From contig NZ_SPQG01000010.1 of NCBI RefSeq assembly GCF_004944975.1, forward strand, positions 55,395-119,394: DNA of 64,000 nt, read 5' to 3'. How positions within the stretch are numbered: position 1 is the stretch's first letter; the number at the start of each line of letters is the position of its first letter. The DNA comes from Halorhabdus amylolytica. Lineage in GTDB: Archaea; Halobacteriota; Halobacteria; Halobacteriales; Haloarculaceae. Below, one piece after another: positions 59,483 to 64,000 of this stretch. The position numbers were made by a program, and so were the translations under genes. The notes beneath the pieces were generated by a model. That model worked only from the letters and a program-made list of their open reading frames with translations. It ran no database searches and had not been told where the DNA came from.

Positions 59483-59505
59483 AGCCCCTCACCAATTTTG
59501 GGGCT
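59483..59505 (-). promoter_or_regulatory. Leader hairpin of the TFB gene
   Basis: Gene-strand stem AGCCCC/GGGGCT with loop AAAATTGGTGA, 37 bp upstream of the TFB start. Confidence 0.58.
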
Positions 59506-59597
59506 GAACGACAGAGACGATTCACACTGGCCAAGATCCTGTTCTGGCAGGAGTAGACTAATGTACCTCCTGTTATAACGATATTTTTAATCAAGAG

Positions 59598-60221
59598 ATG
59601 ACGCTTTCCGACCAAGATCGAACTCAGGCGGAGACTACAGTTTCTCCGTTTAACGCTCAGAGCGGGTTGGGGGATGATATGCCTAATGTTATCTGGAATA
59701 TGCTTCAGGAACTCTCAAACCGCCCTAATGTTCCGGATGGAGTCAATATCGGAAAACGAACCATCTTTGATTTGTGTGATCAACGTTCAATTGGACCAGT
59801 TACACTTGATATTGAACATCGTCTCTCAGCGGAATTGAGTGATTATCCGTTTGAAGCCCGATATGAGGAGGGTCTCAAAATATCAGAGTTAGGTGATATA
59901 ATCGATGATCCTGGATGCTCTTATCCTGCTACTGAGCTTGCGATGGAAAAATACGACCCAGATGGATACGATGTCCAGCCATCAGGTCAGGGACGTGCGC
60001 GGAAGCTCAGGGTTTTAGTTCTTACAGTGAATCATGAGTCAGTCCTGTACTATGACCCTCTTCGATACGGTAAGGTCAATCACGACCAGTTGAGTGGTAT
60101 TGAGACATCAGAAATAGATAAACAAAAGTTCGTTAGTGCTTGGAAAGGGCGATCCGAAACAACTAGTACTCTATGGGTGGAAGAAACTGAGCAGAGTCGA
60201 CTGGCTAGGTTCAATGCATGA
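59598..60221 (+). CDS. Hypothetical protein in AT-rich island
   Basis: A 207-residue protein overlapping the next gene by ATGA. SGLGDDMPNVIWNMLQELSN, VNIGKRTIFDLCDQRSIGPV and LKISELGDIIDDPGCSYPAT, then ALRKLRVLVL-like strands (GRARKLRVLVLTVNHESVLY). The DNA is clearly less GC-rich than the surroundings. No family recognised; its coupled partner follows. Confidence 0.55.
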   Translation: MTLSDQDRTQAETTVSPFNAQSGLGDDMPNVIWNMLQELSNRPNVPDGVNIGKRTIFDLCDQRSIGPVTLDIEHRLSAELSDYPFEARYEEGLKISELGDIIDDPGCSYPATELAMEKYDPDGYDVQPSGQGRARKLRVLVLTVNHESVLYYDPLRYGKVNHDQLSGIETSEIDKQKFVSAWKGRSETTSTLWVEETEQSRLARFNA

Positions 60222-61222
60222 GTACTGACTCAAACCAAAGCGAGGGGCGAATCATTCCAGAAGGGATTACTGTCCCCTTCACGGATGATTACGAGTCCCT
60301 TCGTAATAGCGTTGAAAGACGACTTCAGCAGGTCTATGGTAGTGGAACCTATCTATCTGATTTCTATATTGCAGATACTGGTTCACTTGCCATCTCTATT
60401 GGGAACACGTTCCCAAAAGACGTCAGTGACTGTCGACCAAATCGCGAACGTGTAATTAAATATATATCACTTGATGATATCGCAGAACTCTCGGGCGAAC
60501 GTGATGGCGAATTCTATTATATCGAACTCCCTTCGCGCTCGTCTGTTGAGCAGGGATTTTCGGATGCTCAGGAAAACCTACGTAATGAACTTGACCAAGC
60601 GATGGCACGGGCAACATATGAGAAAATTGCAACGACTCCAGCCGTAGAAAATCAGCTCAACCCGATCAAACAGATTCTCAGATGGACTCGATTATATCAT
60701 CCTGTTCCGTTCTCGGAAGTCCGGAAAGCCCAGGACAAGAAGGGTGATAAGACTCTACAGTACGTTCGGACTCTTGAAGAACTTGGGTTTATTGAACTCC
60801 GTGATGGTGACCTTCACCCGAGGCGGCCACTTGAGAAGTATGATTTGGGAGAGGTCCAGGGTGAAGATTTCAATAAGAAAATACTTGGTGAAGTAATTGA
60901 GCAAGGGTTTGATCGACTAAGTCGGGACCTCCAACTGGGAATTCTCAGACATCTCCCCAAATTTGCTAATGGATACTATGTGGCAGCGCTTGAGGTCAAT
61001 GATCCAGATCTTCATCTAGATATCGAGAGTATTCAGGAAAATATGATCGATTGGTATGGTTCATCAGCAAGGTATCATAAGTTTGAACTGCGAGATAAGC
61101 TTGATTTCCTCGTCCGCAATGATATTCTAGAGAAGGAAGGGGATATTGAGGACGAGTCTGAACTTTACTTCAGGTCGAACAAAGACGTGTATGAGGATAT
61201 GAGCGCAACCGCTACTCTGTAG
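60218..61222 (+). CDS. Hypothetical winged-helix protein in AT-rich island
   Basis: A 334-residue protein translationally coupled to the gene before it. A winged-helix-like segment lies near 160-205 (RLYHPVPFSEVRKAQDKKGD, KTLQYVRTLEELGFIELRDG). The N-terminal 100 residues are alpha/beta. Its 3' end overlaps the convergent membrane gene by 11 bp. No family recognised; a defence or replication role cannot be excluded. Confidence 0.55.
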   Translation: MSTDSNQSEGRIIPEGITVPFTDDYESLRNSVERRLQQVYGSGTYLSDFYIADTGSLAISIGNTFPKDVSDCRPNRERVIKYISLDDIAELSGERDGEFYYIELPSRSSVEQGFSDAQENLRNELDQAMARATYEKIATTPAVENQLNPIKQILRWTRLYHPVPFSEVRKAQDKKGDKTLQYVRTLEELGFIELRDGDLHPRRPLEKYDLGEVQGEDFNKKILGEVIEQGFDRLSRDLQLGILRHLPKFANGYYVAALEVNDPDLHLDIESIQENMIDWYGSSARYHKFELRDKLDFLVRNDILEKEGDIEDESELYFRSNKDVYEDMSATATL

Positions 61223-62798
61223 TAGTTTCAGCTTCTAATGATGATATCTCTGTTGCGATAGATTCAACAAACTCAGTTATCTCCTCTTTATTGATAGCAA
61301 GAACTTCGAATTCACTTTGATAGGTGTCCTTAGATGACCAGTTTTTCAGTTGCTGATTCAGTACTCTCTGTCGATCACTATCGTTTTTCACTTTTTTATT
61401 GAGTGATCTTGCAACTGTATCGGGATCTCGATCTAAGGAAAGAGACACCTCCGCGACTAATGTTATATATCGTTCTATCGGTTGTTCTGCATTTGTACTG
61501 ATAGTAGATGAAGCATGGATTAATCTATCTTGGAGCTCGGTCAGAAGGGTTTGTTTATGCGGGCCGGGGTTTGGGTGCTCATCAAAGGTCTCAAAAATGG
61601 ATTCCAAATCTGAAGTCATTTGATTTATAATTAAATCCGTTCGCTGTCTGTTTGTGGAGCTGGACAATTCTGATTCCCATACATCTTCAAGGAGTTCAAT
61701 ATAATTACATAGTATATCTGAGAGTAATACATCATCCAGTCCGTCTAATTCCGAGCCCCCTGCCGCTTGTAATGCTCCTACCTCCATCTCAACAAATTCT
61801 GCGTGGTGTGTAATGATTCTCGACAGTAACTCTGAACTCTCATGATCTGCGATAGTCGACGATAGCGCCTGGTATTCCGAAAGGATCGAATTATTACCAC
61901 TCTGATCAAGTGATGCAATCGCTAGTTCATATAGATTCGATAGTTCTTCAATCGCCTCTGGAACTCTTTCTGCTCTGATGAGCGTCTCTAAGATATAGCG
62001 ATGGGCTGTTATGGTCTGTTGTACTCTTTCTTGGGTTCCTTTCGTGCCATATGTTACAGCAGTTGACCAATGATCTAAGAGCAGCTCAATATCTATGTTC
62101 TCCACGTGTGATGGCGGACTATTAGCAAGGCATTCCGGCTTCAAGTGTGATGACGGAGTGAGAATCCTATCAACTCCCCTCCAGAGTTGATGAATTGCTT
62201 GTTGAACAGTAAATTCGTCTCCATTTTTATGTGCGGTTATTAGAATTCGTTCAATTGTGAATAGCGGAGTTCGTTCTGGTGGTGTGGGTCGAGATCCCTC
62301 TTCTTGTTCTGACCTGAGAAAGGTTTCTCGGGATACACTATCTGCGGTCCGTTCAAGAAGGTGCTCAGGTGTGGTTAGTTCAGCTAACAGCTGACGCGCT
62401 ATAAGCAGAGAAAAGAGAGAACCTGTCATTAGACCTGCTCCTACAGCTAAGGCAAGATTCCAATCTTGAGGAAAATATGGAAGAGAAATCGGCACAGATA
62501 GAGATTGCATTAAATAAATATCTGTCAGGATAGAAAATATATAAAATCCAAGTAGCAGCGCAAATCCTCTTGATTTGCTTAATTGTTCTAATGTTAGGGG
62601 AGTGAATTGAGTGGCACTGACCTGTGATGCAAGCACAAAGATAGAGAACACGATTCCAATAAACGCTCCTTGGACAGTCGCCATAGTTGCAAACGGTTGA
62701 CTATCAAGTGTTGTACCACGCGTGAGGTAGCCAATTAGAAGGCCGGAAATCACCGAAACAACGACGATCCCAAACAACAGAGAACGATTGCGTGACAC
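61212..62798 (-). CDS. Membrane protein with about four transmembrane helices (DUF2254-like)
   Basis: A 528-residue protein. Helices near 8-25 (LFGIVVVSVISGLLIGYL), 42-62, 80-105 and 112-135 are followed by a long soluble helical domain. The helix-then-soluble layout recalls DUF2254 proteins, but the match is weak. The DNA is AT-rich, as in its neighbours. It lies in the same low-GC block as the convergent pair before it and may have arrived with them. Confidence 0.6.
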   Translation of the reverse strand: MSRNRSLLFGIVVVSVISGLLIGYLTRGTTLDSQPFATMATVQGAFIGIVFSIFVLASQVSATQFTPLTLEQLSKSRGFALLLGFYIFSILTDIYLMQSLSVPISLPYFPQDWNLALAVGAGLMTGSLFSLLIARQLLAELTTPEHLLERTADSVSRETFLRSEQEEGSRPTPPERTPLFTIERILITAHKNGDEFTVQQAIHQLWRGVDRILTPSSHLKPECLANSPPSHVENIDIELLLDHWSTAVTYGTKGTQERVQQTITAHRYILETLIRAERVPEAIEELSNLYELAIASLDQSGNNSILSEYQALSSTIADHESSELLSRIITHHAEFVEMEVGALQAAGGSELDGLDDVLLSDILCNYIELLEDVWESELSSSTNRQRTDLIINQMTSDLESIFETFDEHPNPGPHKQTLLTELQDRLIHASSTISTNAEQPIERYITLVAEVSLSLDRDPDTVARSLNKKVKNDSDRQRVLNQQLKNWSSKDTYQSEFEVLAINKEEITEFVESIATEISSLEAETTTE

Positions 62799-62985
62799 GT
62801 TGCTATGGAAAGTAAAATAGGGGTTCTACTTAGTTCTACCAGTAAATCCTATGGCATTGATTCTGTGAATCCGACGGTTGTGGCTGCGCGCGCAGCGACC
62901 GCAGGGAGTGAGCACGGAGCGGTGGGCGGGGCGGTGGGGCTTGGGTCGGTCCGGCACTCACCAGAAAAAGAGGGTACTTAGCCCC

Positions 62986-63846
62986 CTACGCTTCCCACCA
63001 GCGGCGGTCGCGTTCAGGGAAGACGATCATACTGTCGTAGGTCACGGCGAGTGAACACCGTCCCTCGTACCAGTTCTTCTTGACCGCCCGCATCCGGACG
63101 GTGTCACCTTCCTGGACGTATGCTGGCTCCGACTTGCGCCACGAGGTGAACTTGATTTTCCCGGTGTCGTCCGCGATCAGGCCCACTTGGGCGATCTTCG
63201 GGTTGCTGGCATCCCAGAGCGTGATCACCTCACCTTCGATGCTCACCTCGTCGGTCGGCACGTCCGGGACGTCCTCGATCGGGCAGATGGCCCCGGGGGC
63301 CGCCTTCAGTTCGTCCATCGTCGCGAACACCGCCTCGGTGATGTCCTGCCCCCGTGCGACCCGCCTCGCGAGCACCCGGGAGACAGCCGCTCGACTGTGG
63401 TCGGTCCGAAGCCGCTGTGCGATCCGGTCTGCTTCCTGGTTCACCTGCGCCAGCTCCATCCGGGAGAGGCGCTCACGCGGATCCGTCCGGTCCGGGGTGC
63501 GCTTCTCCCGCTTGCGCTGCCGCCGTTCGGTGACGACCTCGCGGGTCCGCTTCGCCCGTCCGTCTTGGGTGCCGAGTTCCGCTTGGGCGCTGATGTGTTC
63601 CAGTTCGGCCTCCCGGGCGCGAATCTTCTCTTCCTGCGCCAGGGGCAGATGCGAGAAGTCTTGGACGATGCCGTCTGGGTGGTTAGAATCCACCTTCGCC
63701 TGCTTCTCCTGCTGGACCGTCGCCCGGAACTCCGGCTTGTCGTCGACGACCTCGAAGCCGTCTTCGTCGACGCCGGCGTCTTCGGTTCGTTCGAATGCCT
63801 GTTCATCCACCGTAACGACCTTGCTACTAGAGCTGTTACTAGACAT
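62986..63846 (-). CDS. OB-fold (RPA-like) DNA-binding protein
   Basis: 286 residues from the ATG at 63846 (MSSNSSSSKVVTV). The N-terminal half is acidic and then basic and helical (REVVTERRQRKREKR). The C-terminal 100 residues form an OB fold: VSIEGEVITLWDASNPKIAQ, VGLIADDTGKIKFTSWRKSE and AYVQEGDTVRMRAVKKNWYE, as in haloarchaeal RPA-type ssDNA-binding proteins. Likely binds ssDNA in plasmid replication or repair. Confidence 0.78.
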   Translation of the reverse strand: MSSNSSSSKVVTVDEQAFERTEDAGVDEDGFEVVDDKPEFRATVQQEKQAKVDSNHPDGIVQDFSHLPLAQEEKIRAREAELEHISAQAELGTQDGRAKRTREVVTERRQRKREKRTPDRTDPRERLSRMELAQVNQEADRIAQRLRTDHSRAAVSRVLARRVARGQDITEAVFATMDELKAAPGAICPIEDVPDVPTDEVSIEGEVITLWDASNPKIAQVGLIADDTGKIKFTSWRKSEPAYVQEGDTVRMRAVKKNWYEGRCSLAVTYDSMIVFPERDRRWWEA

Positions 63847-63942
63847 TGGAGTGCTGAACTCCTGAAGGCGCTCACGCGCCGCCACCGCGATGCCCCTAAC
63901 ATCGCGGTTTTCCGACGACGTCGACGTCCGATAGCACCGACT

Positions 63943-63998
63943 GCGCGCTCTCGCTCGCGCCTTCGCGAGCGCCCTACCGGGCGCGAGCGAGAGCGCGC
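63943..63998. repeat. Perfect 19-bp inverted repeat at the right edge
   Basis: Arms GCGCGCTCTCGCTCGCGCC (63943-63961) and its exact complement (63980-63998) around an 18-bp spacer that contains a third related segment. It lies upstream of the OB-fold gene and may be a leader hairpin, a transcription barrier or a boundary element. Confidence 0.6.
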
Positions 63999-64000
63999 CC

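Noticed and set aside
29184..59505. Leader hairpins as intrinsic terminators
   Set aside because: On the gene strand the T-run comes before, not after, the stem, and the stems lie just upstream of starts; some might still help end the previous transcript.

Overview
This window looks like part of a large haloarchaeal plasmid or secondary replicon. The proteins are acidic, the DNA is mostly GC-rich, and many start codons follow very short leaders or overlap the preceding stop (ATGA, GTGA, TGATG). Replicon functions include Orc1/Cdc6 initiators with candidate origin boxes, a ParA partition operon with flanking iterons, an extra TFB and an OB-fold ssDNA-binding protein. Nothing here fixes the species.

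Layout. 1-2.5 kb: arsenic operon (ArsR, ACR3, a truncated ArsC-like phosphatase) divergent from a RidA gene. 2.5-4.6 kb: parA operon bracketed by iteron-like repeats. 4.6-23.6 kb: defence island with an AbiE-like HTH/nucleotidyltransferase pair, a PIN-domain pair, a short prokaryotic Argonaute with a nuclease-APAZ partner (SPARDA-like), and an ATPase/methylase/helicase operon (DUF499, DUF1156, PLD-helicase). 23.7-27 kb: a broken Orc1 gene with a stop right after its P-loop, then an intact Orc1 gene flanked by repeated boxes. 27-33.7 kb: plasmid accessory genes (SWIM protein, ArdC-like antirestriction protein, a DUF6610-like protein) and a second HTH/nucleotidyltransferase pair. 33.7-40.8 kb: metal and redox island (CopZ, CopA, nickel permease, NikR, MerA, HxlR regulator, peroxiredoxin). 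40.8-50.4 kb: minus-strand runs of small orphan proteins (DUF932-like, Mom-like acetyltransferase, two DUF6166-like paralogues, zinc-ribbon proteins) with a membrane-anchored Mrr-like nuclease and a wHTH protein between them. 50.4-53.7 kb: ZntA-type ATPase and HTH-10 regulator. 53.7-64 kb: further orphan genes, TFB, an AT-richer island (about 59.5-62.8 kb) and the OB-fold protein.

Two repeated signals link the orphan genes. First, seven copies of a 40-42 bp palindrome (TTAACCAAC, 20-24 bp spacer, GTTGGTTAA); five lie just upstream of minus-strand transcription units. Second, at least fifteen minus-strand genes carry a G-rich leader hairpin (gene-strand core near GGGGTGCGGG) about 10-60 nt before the start codon. 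In four genes the palindrome lies immediately upstream of such a hairpin, so together they look like one promoter-plus-leader module of an undescribed plasmid regulon. The other strong candidate for a little-known system is the SPARDA-like Argonaute operon beside a PIN-toxin pair.
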